Shown piece after piece: positions 19,533-30,365 of a stretch of 64,000 nt of DNA. How positions within the stretch are numbered: the first letter of the stretch is position 1; every line of letters starts with the position of its first letter. Source of the stretch: Notolepis coatsorum (taxonomy: Eukaryota; Chordata; Actinopteri; Aulopiformes; Paralepididae); the NCBI GenBank assembly GCA_963971535.1, contig OZ020593.1, positions 18,582,783 to 18,646,782 on the forward strand, read 5' to 3'. The notes beneath the pieces are model-generated. The model was not told the origin of the DNA, did no database searches, and saw only the letters and a list, made by a program, of their open reading frames with translations. Both the position numbers and the translations under genes were made by a program.

Positions 19533-20216
19533 AGGTCAAGAAGGCCCTACAGAGAGTGGTGCGCTCAGCCGAGCGTACCACGGGTATTGCACTACCTCCC
19601 CTGCAGGTTCTATACAACAAGAGGTGCAAATCCAGAGCCTGCAGAATAATGAAAGACCCCCACCACCCCAATAACAGCCTGTTTCAGTTTCTGAGGTCAG
19701 GCAGACGCCTGCGAACCCCAGCTACTAGGACAGAGAGGCTTAGGCTCAGCTTCTTCCCCCAGGCCATCAGAGTCCTGAACAATGAACATTGAGTACCACA
19801 GAACACTGAACTATCCACACATAAGCACACATGAGCACACACACGACACACACGCTGTGCACGCTCACACACTAGCAGCCACTTTAACACTTTAACATGA
19901 GCGGGCACACACTCATGCCGCACACACCCACACTTATTGCCAAAAGGAAAGGCCACTTTAAATTAGTATTAGCAACAGTAACAGTGTATTGCACTACCAA
20001 AGCGACCTAGCATGTCCTATATGCTCTGTAAATAACTATGTACAGATACCGAGATGTCACACCATGTTACCTGTTACCTGTTATTGCACAATGTTTTTTG
20101 TATTGGATTCTATTATATGTTGTACCACTGTATTGCACATCGTTGCGGGCAAGACCACCCGCATTTCATTGTATACTCGTATGCCGTGACAAATAAAAAC
20201 TCTTGACTCTTGACTA
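19533..20216 (+). mobile_element. Rex1-like LINE 3' end with C-terminal ORF
   Basis: The frame from 19533 reads KKALQRVVRSAERTTGIALP, PLQVLYNKRCKSRACRIMKD, PHHPNNSLFQFLRSGRRLRT and RLRLSFFPQAIRVLNNEH-stop (19792), the C-terminus of a Rex1-type LINE. The 3' UTR runs to a tail of TTGACTC repeats at about 20216. TATGACA precedes the element and recurs just after it (20219), a likely target duplication. No stop interrupts the retained coding part. Confidence 0.85.
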
Positions 20217-20475
20217 GGTATGACACAGGACTACACAAGCATTTTTAGTATAGAAATGTGTCAACAGACTAAAGCAGAAAACCACAATATTTTGCATACA
20301 AATTATGCAGAATGTAATATCATAACTGTCTATTATTTTTCTTGCAATTGAGCCAATTTTCCTTAGGTACAGTTTTGAGGTGTGTGTTCAACAGAATGTA
20401 GCATCAAAAACACGTTCACAAAAAGTATGGGTTACTGAATGCTGAACTGCACTGTTATAATCACTAAGACCTTAC

Positions 20476-20535
20476 CTGTGTCCCTGTATCACTTGTCTCT
20501 GCTGCCCTTTGATTAAAAAACTTCTGTATGTCCAT
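20476..20535 (-). pseudogene. hAT-like N-terminal exon (MDIQKFF)
   Basis: The minus strand from 20535 reads MDIQKFFNQRAAETSDTGTQ and meets a strong donor (CACAG|GTAAGG). An MDIxKFF start spliced soon after is common in hAT-derived fish proteins (TTF-zinc-finger/hAT-dimerisation type). Later exons should lie leftward, but I found none. A transposon remnant is the simplest reading. Confidence 0.4.
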
Positions 20536-21154
20536 TCTCCTTTTGGCATATTGGAGTTAGTCACCTATAGTAAAAGTCACCTAGTAAAAGTGAGATAATT
20601 GACAATATCAAAACATGCTAGGGCTGTACAGAATAGTTCGAAGCTTCGTTCATAATGTTGACGTTCGAATTCGAAAACATAAAAAAATTGTAATTATAAA
20701 AATAAAAAATAAATAAAAAAATTAAATTTTATACATACATTATACTTGCCATACCAGAACGACGCCCCTGGGCTTGCTCCTCTTCCTGGAGTGAAGAACG
20801 GAAGGACTTGACTTTGTCTGCAGAACATGCGAGTTTGGTAGATTAATACTACAGGACCTACCATACTGCATTCATTCATCAAGGATCACATTTACACACT
20901 AAATAGTAGGCCTGTTCCCGACTAAGGATTTGTATAGTCGACTTTGATTGGCCAAAATTTGCCGATAGTCAACTGGTAGTCGACTACCCCCCCCCGAATT
21001 CCATTTGGGCTGTGGGGGGTGCTTAATGTCTGAAGGAGTCGACTGAAGGCTTCTTGTCCTCTGCGAAAGCATGCAATTGGTCCACTGATGGATACATCTT
21101 GATATTTGTCTAGTGTGTTCATTAGATGGGTGAAATCTTTTTCTTTTTATATAT

Positions 21155-21754
21155 AAAGTTTGCCAATAGGGATGTATCGGTAGTATTCAGTGTTTCCCTT
21201 ACATGCTGCTGAATTAGGACCGCCGCTGCTATGAACTAGACTATTAAAAAAAAAAATTAAACAAATTTAAAAATTAAAAAAATTATATATTTTTTTATCA
21301 TATCATTTGGGCTGTGGGGGGGTGCTTAATGTAAAAGACTGACCTGAGGAAAAGGCTGCAGGGAGACCACCCTCGTTCTCCTCCTCGTTCTCCTCCTCGT
21401 TCTCCTGGGTCTCCTCGTTAGTATAGTGGCGAGTATCCCCGCCTGTCACGCAGAAGACCGGGGGTTAAATTCCCCGACGGGGAGCCTCTACTTGTGTAGT
21501 GGCTTTACCAAATCAGCCACTGTATTTTATCTTCGAGTTATTTTAAACTCACACACACCACCCCTCTCCCCAATTATTTTCTCACCTGGTTCTTCCTGCT
21601 CTCTCTTCCTGTCCTTCTTCTTCCTCTCTCCCCCTTTGCTGTCAACCAAAAAGCCAACATTAACACAACATGAAGGGTGACCCTCATCAAGGGCACTCCA
21701 AGACGAGGGGTAGGGCCAAGCCGTAGGGCCAAGGGGAGAATTGGGACGCAGCCT
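21155..21754. repeat. 600-bp repeat with tRNA-Asp-like core, copy 1
   Basis: Matches 35228-35809 from AAAGTTTGCCAATAGGGATG to GACGCAGCCTAAG, with small indels in the A-run and in the CTCCTCGTT tandem block. It contains the tRNA-Asp-like sequence and downstream text shared by both copies. It looks like a repeat family member rather than a local duplication. Confidence 0.8.
21412..21484 (+). tRNA. tRNA-Asp(GTC)-like sequence, probably not a functional gene
   Basis: TCCTCGTTAGTATAGTGGCG, then AGTATCCCCGCCTGTCACGC with anticodon GTC and closing CCCCGACGGGGAG follow vertebrate tRNA-Asp. Deviations: 73 rather than 72 nt, GTTAAATTCC in place of the GTTCGATTCC B box, and CAGAAG where CGGGAG is usual, which unpairs part of the anticodon stem. 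It lies within a repeat also present at 35228-35809. Confidence 0.6.
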
Positions 21755-21761
21755 AAGGCCA

Positions 21762-21935
21762 TGTCCACACGAATCCAGATCTTTTGCAAAACGCACATTT
21801 TCTTCCACGTTTGGGCCTTACATCCACACGCAAACGGTGTTTTCAGAAACATAAACGGAGATTTTCGAAAACGCATTTTAAAGTGAAGATTTTCCAAAAT
21901 ATCGGTTCAGTGGATCCGTGTAGCCACTGTAAACT
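21762..21935. mobile_element. hAT-like repeat fragment
   Basis: AAGGCCATGTCCACACGAAT at the left and CGGATCCGTG-type text near 21915 resemble the ends of a common fish hAT family whose interior is rich in TTTTCAGAAAC and CGTTTT words. No target duplication was confirmed. Confidence 0.4.
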
Positions 21936-22032
21936 GTATTTAAAAAAAATAAAAATAAAAGTAGGAAAAAGGTACATAATCCAATCGTGGTTCTTTATTC
22001 TTTTATGCCAGGATTACATCTGATGCACATAC

Positions 22033-22236
22033 ATTAATGTAGGCATGTTGAAATTAAATTATAGCGACCCAAGTCTTAATTAAAATTACACAACGCAGTA
22101 AACGTTTTTTATACCTGCACCCTCTTCCACAAGGCTTGGTGAAATGGAAGTAGCATCCTCCGATTCTGGCCTGTGGCAACTCCGTTTCAAGAGCGCTTTT
22201 CAAAAACCTTGCTCAAAATCAAGGATTACTCTACGG
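22033..22236. repeat. duplicated MULE-transposase exon segment, copy 2
   Basis: Near-identical to 18194-18370 plus 18966-18990 but without the 584-bp insertion, so it shows the uninterrupted state. Minus-strand reading RVILDFEQG, ALETELPQARIGGCYFHF. After 22236 the sequences diverge (GGGGATGCC versus GAGAGACAG). Confidence 0.9.
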
Positions 22237-22384
22237 AGAGACAGACAGAGGGAGTTAAATACAGACAAACAGAGAGATTACATAAAAAGAGGCAGATATA
22301 AGCTGCCGTAACAATGAACTAAATAGATAGAATGAACTAACTGTGCTCATGTCTGACTGAACCTAGAGCTCTGAAAGCTCACCT

Positions 22385-22770
22385 TCACACTTGTGGGTCT
22401 TCAGAGCGTGAGACCGGCTGAAGTGTCTCCCACACTGCCCACAGTGGTAGAGCTTCTCTCCACTGTGGGAGCGCTGGTGTCTCCGCATGTTCGTGGAAAG
22501 TGTGGGTCCGCTGGTGTATCTCTAGGTGACCCGACTGTTTGAAACCCTGCCTCCCACACTGCCCACAGTGGCAGGGCTTCTCTCCAGTGTGGGTCCGCTG
22601 GTGTTGCTGCAGTACCGTGTGTTGCATGAAGCTGCTCCCACACTGTTTACAATGGTAGGGCTTATCCCCAGTGTGGGAGCGCTGGTGTCTCAGCATGTTA
22701 CCCTTTGTACTGAAGCCCTCCCCACACTGGTAGGGCTTCTTTCCAGTGTGGGAGCGCTGGAACAGAAAAC
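22385..22770 (-). pseudogene. C2H2 zinc-finger gene fragment
   Basis: The minus strand reads four finger units: [20 protein letters not shown] (lacks the second Cys), [20 protein letters not shown] with RTHTGEKP (canonical), [20 protein letters not shown] (one extra residue), and after a deletion and frame change [20 protein letters not shown] with [22 protein letters not shown] linkers are clear. It resembles the 3' exon of a tandem C2H2 gene of the large fish zinc-finger families. Damage in three of the fingers argues against function. A minisatellite borders it on the right. Confidence 0.8.
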
Positions 22771-23085
22771 AAGGAGGGGTCAGACTGCAAGGAGCAGAAA
22801 ACGAGGGGTCAGACTGCTAGGAGCAGAAAACAAGGAGGGGTCAGATTGCTAGGAGCGGAAAACAAGGAGGGGTCAGACTGCTCAGAGCAGAAAACAAGGA
22901 GGGGTCAGATTGCTAGGAGCAGAAAACAAGGAGGGGTCAGATTGCTAGGAGCCGAAAACAAGGAGGGGTCAGACTGCAAGGAGCAGAAAACAAGGAGGGG
23001 TCAGATCTCTAGGAGCAGAAAACAAGGAGGGGTCAGATTGCTAGGAGCAGAAAACAAGGAGGGGTCAGACTGCAAGGAGCAGAAG
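22766..23085. repeat. 32-bp minisatellite
   Basis: About ten copies of GGAGCAGAAAACAAGGAGGG plus GTCAGATTGCTA, varying mainly at ATTGCTA / ACTGCAA. It starts within the zinc-finger remnant's flank. Confidence 0.95.
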
Positions 23086-23289
23086 ACCTAGGCCAGGTTT
23101 ACACGACAAGAAAACAGCGACGTTGCATTTTCACTCGTGAAAAACACAGTCAGGTTAGAGACGATCGTTAGAAGCCTAGGCGAGGTCAGAGGTCAGACGG
23201 CAAGGAGGTCGCAAGCGTGAGCAGGTACTGAATTCAACACTGAGCATGTGCGGGCACAGAGCTATAAACAAAGAGCACGCGTGTCCGCT

Positions 23290-24387
23290 AGTCACTGTAC
23301 AGGACAACAAGAGTAAGTAGCTAGTCACTGTACAGGACAACAAGAGTAAGTAGCTAGTCACTGTACAGGACAACAAGAGTAGGTAGCTAGTCACTGTACA
23401 GGACAACAAGAGTAAGTAGCTAGTCACTGTACAGGACAACAAGAGTAAGTATCTAGTCACTGTACAGGACAACAAGAGTAAGTAGCTAGTCACTGTACAG
23501 GACAACAAGAGTAGGTAGCTAGTCACTGTACAGGACAACAAGAGTAAGTAGCTAGTCACTGTACAGGACAACAACAAGAGTAAGTAGCTAGTCACTGTAC
23601 AGGACAACAAGAGTAAGTAGCTAGTCACTGTACAGGACAACAAGAGTAGGTAGCTAGTCACTGTACAGGACAACAAGAGTAAGTAGCTAGTCACTGTACA
23701 GGACAACAAGAGTAGGTAGCTAGTCACTGTACAGGACAACAAGAGTAAGTAGCTAGTCACTGTACAGGACAACAAGAGTAAGTAGCTAGTCACTGTACAG
23801 GACAACAAGAGTAAGTAGCTAGTCACTGTACAGGACAACAAGAGTAAGTAGCTAGTCACTGTACAGGACAACAAGAGTAGGTAGCTAGTCACTGTACAGG
23901 ACAACAAGAGTAGGTAGCTAGTCACTGTACAGGACAACAAGAGTAAGTAGCTAGTCACTGTACAGGACAACAAGAGTAAGTAGCTAGTCACTGTACAGGA
24001 CAACAAGAGTAGGTAGCTAGTCACTGTACAGGACAACAAGAGTAAGTAGCTAGTCACTGTACAGGACAACAAGAGTAAGTAGCTAGTCACTGTACAGGAC
24101 AACAAGAGTAAGTAGCTAGTCACTGTACAGGACAACAAGAGTAAGTAGCTAGTCACTGTACAGGACAACAAGAGTAAGTAGCTAGTCACTGTACAGGACA
24201 ACAAGAGTAGGTAGCTAGTCACAGTACAGGACAACAAGAGTAGGTAGCTAGTCACTGTACAGGACAACAAGAGTAAGTAGCTAGTCACTGTACAGGACAA
24301 CAAGAGTAAGTAGCTAGTCACTGTACAGGACAACAAGAGTAAGTAGCTAGTCACTGTACAGGACAACAAGAGTAAGTAGCTAGTCAC
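23290..24387. repeat. 33-bp minisatellite, block 1 (about 33 copies)
   Basis: The unit is TAGCTAGTCACTGTACAGGA plus CAACAAGAGTAAG. Copies are almost identical; the main variant is GTAAG versus GTAGG, and a few units gain CAA (36 bp). Because the unit is a multiple of three, the minus strand stays open with the 11-residue repeat TSYLLLLSCTV; I read this as a by-product, not a protein. Confidence 0.97.
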
Positions 24388-24954
24388 TAGGGATGGGTAC
24401 CGAATTCGGTACTTGTGAGGTACCGAACCGAAACACGTCGGTACTACCGAGTATCGAATCAAGTGAGAAACCGAAAAAAAAATAAAAAAGAAAAATAAAA
24501 AAAAATATTTTTTATTATTTTTTTTTTTTACCTTTTTTCTTTTCATGTCAACGTTCACACGCACAATATATGCTTACCTAGGATTTGACTTGATTCAACA
24601 ACAAAGCAGTCGGAGCAATGACAAGCCGAAAACTGTCGAAATTGTAGTTATTTGAAGTTTGGATTTTTTTTTTACGACTGAGGTAGGTAAATAAAATTGA
24701 CAGTTTTCGGCTTGTCATTGCTCCGACTGCTTTGTTGTTGAATCAAGTCAAATCCTAGGTAAGCATATATTGTGCGCGTGAACGTTGACATGAAAAGAAA
24801 AAAGTAAAAAAAAAATTAAAAAAGTAAAAAGAAAATAAAACTTTATTTTTTATTTTTTATTTTTTTTTAAAGTACCGAAAAAAGGTACCGTTGGGTACCG
24901 GTATCGATTCACAGGTACCGGTACCGGTTCAAATGTGAAAGGTACCCATCCCTA
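24388..24954. mobile_element. hAT MITE inside the minisatellite, TSD CTAGTCAC
   Basis: Ends TAGGGATGGGTACCG and CGGTTC...GGTACCCATCCCTA. The flanking 8-mers CTAGTCAC (24380-24387, 24955-24962) are part of the 33-bp unit. Inside, 24540-24640 and 24690-24800 form an inverted repeat of about 100 bp around CATGTCAACGTTCAC / GTGAACGTTGACATG. Confidence 0.92.
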
Positions 24955-25064
24955 CTAGTCACTGTACAGGACAACAAGAGTAAGTAGCTAGTCACTGTAC
25001 AGGACAACAAGAGTAAGTAGCTAGTCACTGTACAGGACAACAAGAGTAAGTAGCTAGTCACTGT
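24955..25064. repeat. 33-bp minisatellite, block 2 (about 3 copies)
   Basis: Three units plus a part, between the two hAT elements. The same unit as blocks 1 and 3. Confidence 0.95.
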
Positions 25065-26684
25065 TAGGGATGCACCGATATGAAAATTGGCCGCCGATAC
25101 CGATAGTTCAACTAACACTATCGGCCGATACCGATATTTGTATATAAGTATTTGTAATTTTTTTTTTTTTTTTTTATATATATATATTTTTTTTAATGAA
25201 ACTACTGTATATTTGTATGTGTATGTTTGTATTTGTAGGCCTCTTTACTTACTTAAAAAAAGGAAACATCAAGAAATATGTTTATGGTATCACTATCTCT
25301 CTCCCAGTATCGTCTTGCGGCCTGCAGAGGGATACTATTTTCTCAACCAGAGCTTTCAACCAATGCAATGGAACCATTCTTGCGGCCTGCAGCGGGATAC
25401 TATTCTCTCAACCAGAGCTTTCAACCAATGCAATGGAACCATTTTGATTGACAGTCGATTCGGCCAATTACGCCACACCGCTAGCACCCACCTCCTGCTG
25501 TCCTTACCACCAATCGGCAAGCGTTTATACATTTTTCTACTTCCGGGCATGCCGCCATTGTTCTGTTTGCGAATGCGAGAGCAGAACACACTTAACGTAG
25601 TTACGTTAGCTGCCCGGCCCGCCGACCGGCGCTCCACGCATGACCAAATGAGACATAATGATTTTACTGCAACAAATGTTATAATAAAACAAAGCCTTTC
25701 TATACATTTGTCTGGTTGAAAACTTTATTAACAGATTGCAGAATGTGTAGTTGGGTACGGAATGAGCAACGGAATGGAACCGAGCTATGAACGGACTAAC
25801 GGAGTAATGCCTTGTTTACAGCTATCTTCCGGTAAATAATATGCTTGTTATTGAACGTGTAACACTTATTTTAACAGCAGATACTTTCTTAAATGCCATC
25901 TTCCCGAGAGAGGGTGTTGACGGGGAGTTGTGTTATTAATAGCATTGAACAGCTAACCGAAAGCTAGCGTTAACTAATGTTAAAGGTTTAGCCATAACGT
26001 TACCTTGGCTAAAGTTGGGGCTATTCTTAATGCAGCAATAATGACTGCAGACCTGCAAGCAAAGTACAGCAAGTTGACAAAGGAGTATTCCAACGCAAAT
26101 CACATTTTCACCAGTAACGTTAGTCTTGCATCTAATAACGTAGCTACGTTAGCTGCCCGGCCCGCCGACCGGCGCTCCACGCATGACCAAATGAGACATA
26201 ATGATTTTACTGCAACAAATGTTATAATAAAACAAAGCCTTTCTATACATTTGTCTGGTTGAAAACTTTATTAACAGATTGCAGAATGTGTAGTTGGGTA
26301 CGGAATGAGCAACGGAATGGAACCGAGCTAATGAACGGACTCGGAGTAATGCCTTGCTGCTATGGGTAATAATAATATGCTGATGTTATTGTCCGTGTAA
26401 CACTAACTATATAACGCTAATGCCACAAAACGAATGCCTTGTTAATCATAAGTAGTTACTTTGATGCAGTAGATTGTGTGTGTGTGTGGGGGACGGCAGG
26501 CGTTGTGCAGGTAGGTCGCGAGTGAACTTTTTTTTTTGTGCCTTTTGACGCTACACAAATTGATGGGTATTTATCGGCGACTGCTATCGGCACATTTGAG
26601 CTTATCGGCCGATAGGCCGATAGCAGTCAACAAGGCACTTATCGGCCGATACCGATACCCGACCGATATATCGGTGCACCCCTA
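25065..26684. mobile_element. 1.6-kb hAT-like element inside the minisatellite, TSD GTCACTGT
   Basis: Ends TAGGGATGCACCGATAT and ATATCGGTGCACCCCTA, flanked by GTCACTGT (25057-25064, 26685-26692), again from the 33-bp unit. The interior has two tandem copies of about 65 bp (25315-25445; GCGGCCTGCAG...CAATGCAATGGAACC) and two copies of about 200 bp (25590-25790 and 26138-26333) that include a short LINE-A tail (GAAAACTTTATTAACAGATT). No transposase is recognisable. Confidence 0.9.
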
Positions 26685-28706
26685 GTCACTGTACAGGACA
26701 ACAAGAGTAAGTAGCTAGTCACTGTACAGGACAACAAGAGTAAGTAGCTAGTCACTGTACAGGACAACAAGAGTAAGTAGCTAGTCACTGTACAGGACAA
26801 CAAGAGTAAGTAGCTAGTCACTGTACAGGACAACAAGAGTAAGTAGCTAGTCACTGTACAGGACAACAAGAGTAAGTAGCTAGTCACTGTACAGGACAAC
26901 AAGAGTAGGTAGCTAGTCACTGTACAGGACAACAAGAGTAAGTAGCTAGTCACTGTACAGGACAACAAGAGTAGGTAGCTAGTCACTGTACAGGACAACA
27001 AGAGTAAGTAGCTAGTCACTGTACAGGACAACAAGAGTAAGTAGCTAGTCACTGTACAGGACAACAAGAGTAAGTAGCTAGTCACTGTAAAGGACAACAA
27101 GAGTAAGTAGCTAGTCACTGTACAGGTCAACAAGAGTAAGTAGCTAGTCACTGTACAGGACAACAAGAGTAGGTAGCTAGTCACTGTACAGGACAACAAG
27201 AGTAAGTAGCTAGTCACTGTACAGGACAACAAGAGTAAGTAGCTAGTCACTGTACAGGACAACAAGAGTAAGTAGCTAGTCACTGTACAGGACAACAAGA
27301 GTAAGTAGCTAGTCACTGTACAGGACAACAAGAGTAAGTAGCTAGTCACTGTACAGGACAACAAGAGTAAGTAGCTAGTCACTGTACAGGACAACAAGAG
27401 TAAGTAGTTAGTCACTGTACAGGACAACAAGAGTAGGTAGCTAGTCACTGTACAGGACAACAAGAGTAAGTAGCTAGTCACTGTACAGGACAACAAGAGT
27501 AAGTAGCTAGTCACTGTACAGGACAACAAGAGTAGGTAGCTAGTCACTGTACAGGACAACAACAAGAGTACGTAGCTAGTCACTGTACAGGACAACAAGA
27601 GTAAGTAGCTAGTCACTGTACAGGACAACAACAAGAGTAAGTAGCTAGTCACTGTACAGGACAACAAGAGTAAGTAGCTAGTCACTGTACAGGACAACAA
27701 GAGTAAGTAGCTAGTCACTGTACAGGACAACAAGAGTAAGTAGCTAGTCACTGTACAGGACAACAAGAGTAAGTAGAGCTAGTTACTGTACAGGACAACA
27801 AGAGTAAGTAGCTAGTCACTGTACAGGACAACAAGAGTAGGTAGCTAGTCACTGTACAGGACAACAAGAGTAAGTAGCTAGTCACTGTACAGGACAACAA
27901 GAGTAAGTAGCTAGTCACTGTACAGGACAACAAGAGTAGGTAGCTAGTCACTGTACAGGACAACAAGAGTAAGTAGCTAGTCACTGTACAGGACAACAAG
28001 AGTAGGTAGCTAGTCACTGTACAGGACAACAAGAGTAAGTAGCTAGTCACTGTACAGGACAACAAGAGTAGGTAGCTAGTCACTGTACAGGACAACAAGA
28101 GTAAGTAGCTAGTCACTGTACAGGACAACAAGAGTAGGTAGCTAGTCACTGTACAGGACAACAAGAGTAAGTAGCTAGTCACTGTACAGGACAACAAGAG
28201 TAAGTAGCTAGTCACTGTACAGGACAACAAGAGTAAGTAGCTAGTCACTGTACAGGACAACAAGAGTAAGTAGCTAGTCACTGTACAGGACAACAAGAGT
28301 AAGTAGCTAGTCACTGTACAGGACAACAAGAGTAGGTAGCTAGTCACTGTACAGGACAACAAGAGTAAGTAGCTAGTCACTGTACAGGACAACAAGAGTA
28401 AGTAGCTAGTCACTGTACAGGACAACAAGAGTAAGTAGCTAGTCACTGTACAGGACAACAAGAGTAGGTAGCTAGTCACTGTACAGGACAACAAGAGTAG
28501 GTAGCTAGTCACTGTACAGGACAACAACAAGAGTAAGTAGCTAGTCACTGTACAGGACAACAAGAGTAAGTAGCTAGTCACTGTACAGGACAACAAGAGT
28601 AAGTAGCTAGTCACTGTACAGGACAACAAGAGTAAGTAGCTAGTCACTGTACAGGACAACAAGAGTCAGTAGCTAGTCACTGTACAGGACAACAAGAGTA
28701 AGTAGC
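26685..28706. repeat. 33-bp minisatellite, block 3 (about 61 copies)
   Basis: The same unit as block 1. Rare point variants (GTAAAGGAC, CAGGTCAAC, GTTAGTC) mark single copies. Length changes are +3 bp (CAACAACAAG; GTAGAGCTAG), so the minus-strand frame is mostly preserved. Confidence 0.97.
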
Positions 28707-28707
28707 T

Positions 28708-28890
28708 ATGGCAAAAAGTACGAAAGAACAATTTACTTGGACCGACGACATGGTGATACTGCTGCTCGAAGTTACATTGGAGTACAAAACGTCGGTGTCT
28801 AGTGCACGTGAACGTTGGTGTCAAGGGCATGCGCCCGACTGTGGCAACGACAATGGCTCCAGCGAGGTTAGATGGCACCGTTTTTTTATT
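28708..28890 (+). pseudogene. Myb/SANT-like domain fragment next to the minisatellite
   Basis: Starts MAKSTKEQFTWTDDMVILLL then EVTLEYKTS; FTWTDDxVxLLLxVTLEYK is the first helix of a Myb/SANT-like domain found in fish transposon-derived proteins. After about 30 residues the similarity stops. The ATG falls right at the edge of the last 33-bp unit (GTAAGTAGCT|ATGGC). It may be the 5' piece of a DNA-transposon partner gene. Confidence 0.4.
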
Positions 28891-29084
28891 GTCTCAAGGC
28901 CTTATGATATCCTCCACACTAGGCATTAGAACATAGACAAAATTGCTGATCACCACTTTCATTGAACTTGTGGTTTTAGTCAACTTTGTAACACCTGTGC
29001 TGTTCCTGGTAAAAGATTACCGCCATAGGAAAGTGACCCTAGATTGTGTTCATCCATTAGAATATTAGATAGTACACAACCACC

Positions 29085-29825
29085 ACACACACACATTTAA
29101 ATCCCAACTAAAAACCCATCTGTTTAAACTTGCATATTCACTGTAACCTGTGTCACTGTTCTTTACCCCCTGTTGTTTGTTTGTTTATAGTACTTACTTT
29201 TTTCCCCCCACTTTTTCTCCTTATTTAAAAATGTTTCTCCCATCCCAATTTCGCATTGCCAATTCTCCCCTCCCCTGTCTTGAACGTTGCTAGACTATGC
29301 CTCCCACTGGTCGGCTGTAGTGAGGATAGAAGCCTTGCATCACGTGTCCCCTCCGGTACACGAGGAGGCAGCCTGTCGCATCTTTTCACCTGTACAGCGC
29401 GGACTCTGTGGCGAGGAGTAACGTGTGGGAGGCTCACGCTGCCTCCGATACTTCCCGTCTCTGCTGTACAGGCGCACCAACCGACCTGTAGGAGTCGCTG
29501 TCCACAACGTCCAATCCCCACCCAACTTTCCACCCGCTACCTCTGCCAATTGAGATAGTATGACGACTGGCCCAAGCCGCAGGCAATGCTGACTCTGGGA
29601 GTCGAGACCGGAGTCTCTTGCATTGGTGACGAGCGCAATCTCTGCTACGCCACCCAGTTTTATAGTACTTCCTGTTAGTTTTGTTTTTAATTTTGACTTG
29701 GATACACACAAACTCGTCTCTCTGTCTGCACATGGCCTAACTGTCTTGCTTTGTTTTTATGATCTGTAAGGTGACCTTGGGTGTCGTGAAAGGCGCCCCC
29801 AAATAAGATTTATTATTATTACCAA
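29085..29825 (+). mobile_element. LINE 3' end with (ATT)n tail, carrying a SINE
   Basis: FKSQLKTHLFKLAYSL-stop followed by a 3' UTR ending AAGGCGCCCCCAAATAAGAT and TTATTATTATT is the typical L2/CR1-like 3' end. A SINE-like block (29245-29661, antisense) separates TTCACTTTAT-type text from the tail. Confidence 0.6.
29245..29661 (-). mobile_element. putative tRNA-headed SINE
   Basis: The minus strand starts GGGTGGCGTAGCAGAGATTG (A-box-like TAGCAGAG) and about 35 bp later has CCGGTCTCGACTCCCAG (B-box-like). The body is GC-rich, unlike its surroundings. No second copy is in the window, so family status is inferred. Confidence 0.45.
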
Positions 29826-30365
29826 TATACACACACACACACACACACACTCAACTATGTCCCTGCAACAGTTCAGTGTTTCCCATTAATTACCTAGACT
29901 GTGGCGGCAAGTTTTTTTTTTAAAGGGGAACTCTTATAAATGACCTTTTCCAGTGTTTAGGGTTATTTTCTAGCTATGTGGACTTATAGTAATAGGATCT
30001 ATGTCTCCAATTCTAGATTTGGCGCATTCTTCCAATTATCATCTCACAATAATGTCCCTCCCTCAAGTGGGTCATCTGAAAATTTGCGTATTCGGGACGT
30101 CAGATGGTCCTCATTTGCATAATAACGCCCGCCCCCCTCTAGCTGCCAGCCACCGCAGGTAAACAGTCAAACATTATTTATTGCAGGACGCAAGCAAATG
30201 GAATTGAAGTGAGTTAGCATTGGATTAGCTAGACGTCATGAGCAAATCGGGCAAGCTACGTTGTGCTGTTCCTAACTGCCGAGCAACAAATGTGTCCTTG
30301 CATTTATTCCCTGATGATAGCGTGACCTGTAATCAATGGACCAAGTTTATTTTCGGCGACCCGCC

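Noticed and set aside
20905-21000. hAT MITE starting TAGGCCTGTTCCCGACTA
   Set aside because: Only the left end is visible (TAGTCGACTTTGATTGG, TAGTCGACTACC text); no partner end, so not listed as an element.
22526-23091. Plus-strand ORFs rich in [10 protein letters not shown]
   Set aside because: Translation of the 32-bp minisatellite and antisense of the zinc-finger remnant.
23176-24564. 462-codon minus-strand ORF made of TSYLLLLSCTV repeats
   Set aside because: It is the reading of a 33-bp minisatellite whose unit is divisible by three; it enters a hAT element and simple A/T runs at its start, and other frames are similarly open by chance.
26639-28662. Two long minus-strand ORFs (375 and 304 codons)
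   Set aside because: Same minisatellite by-product as above; no start context, no homology.
23290-28706. CRISPR array
   Set aside because: Units are directly contiguous with no unique spacers, and the context is vertebrate.
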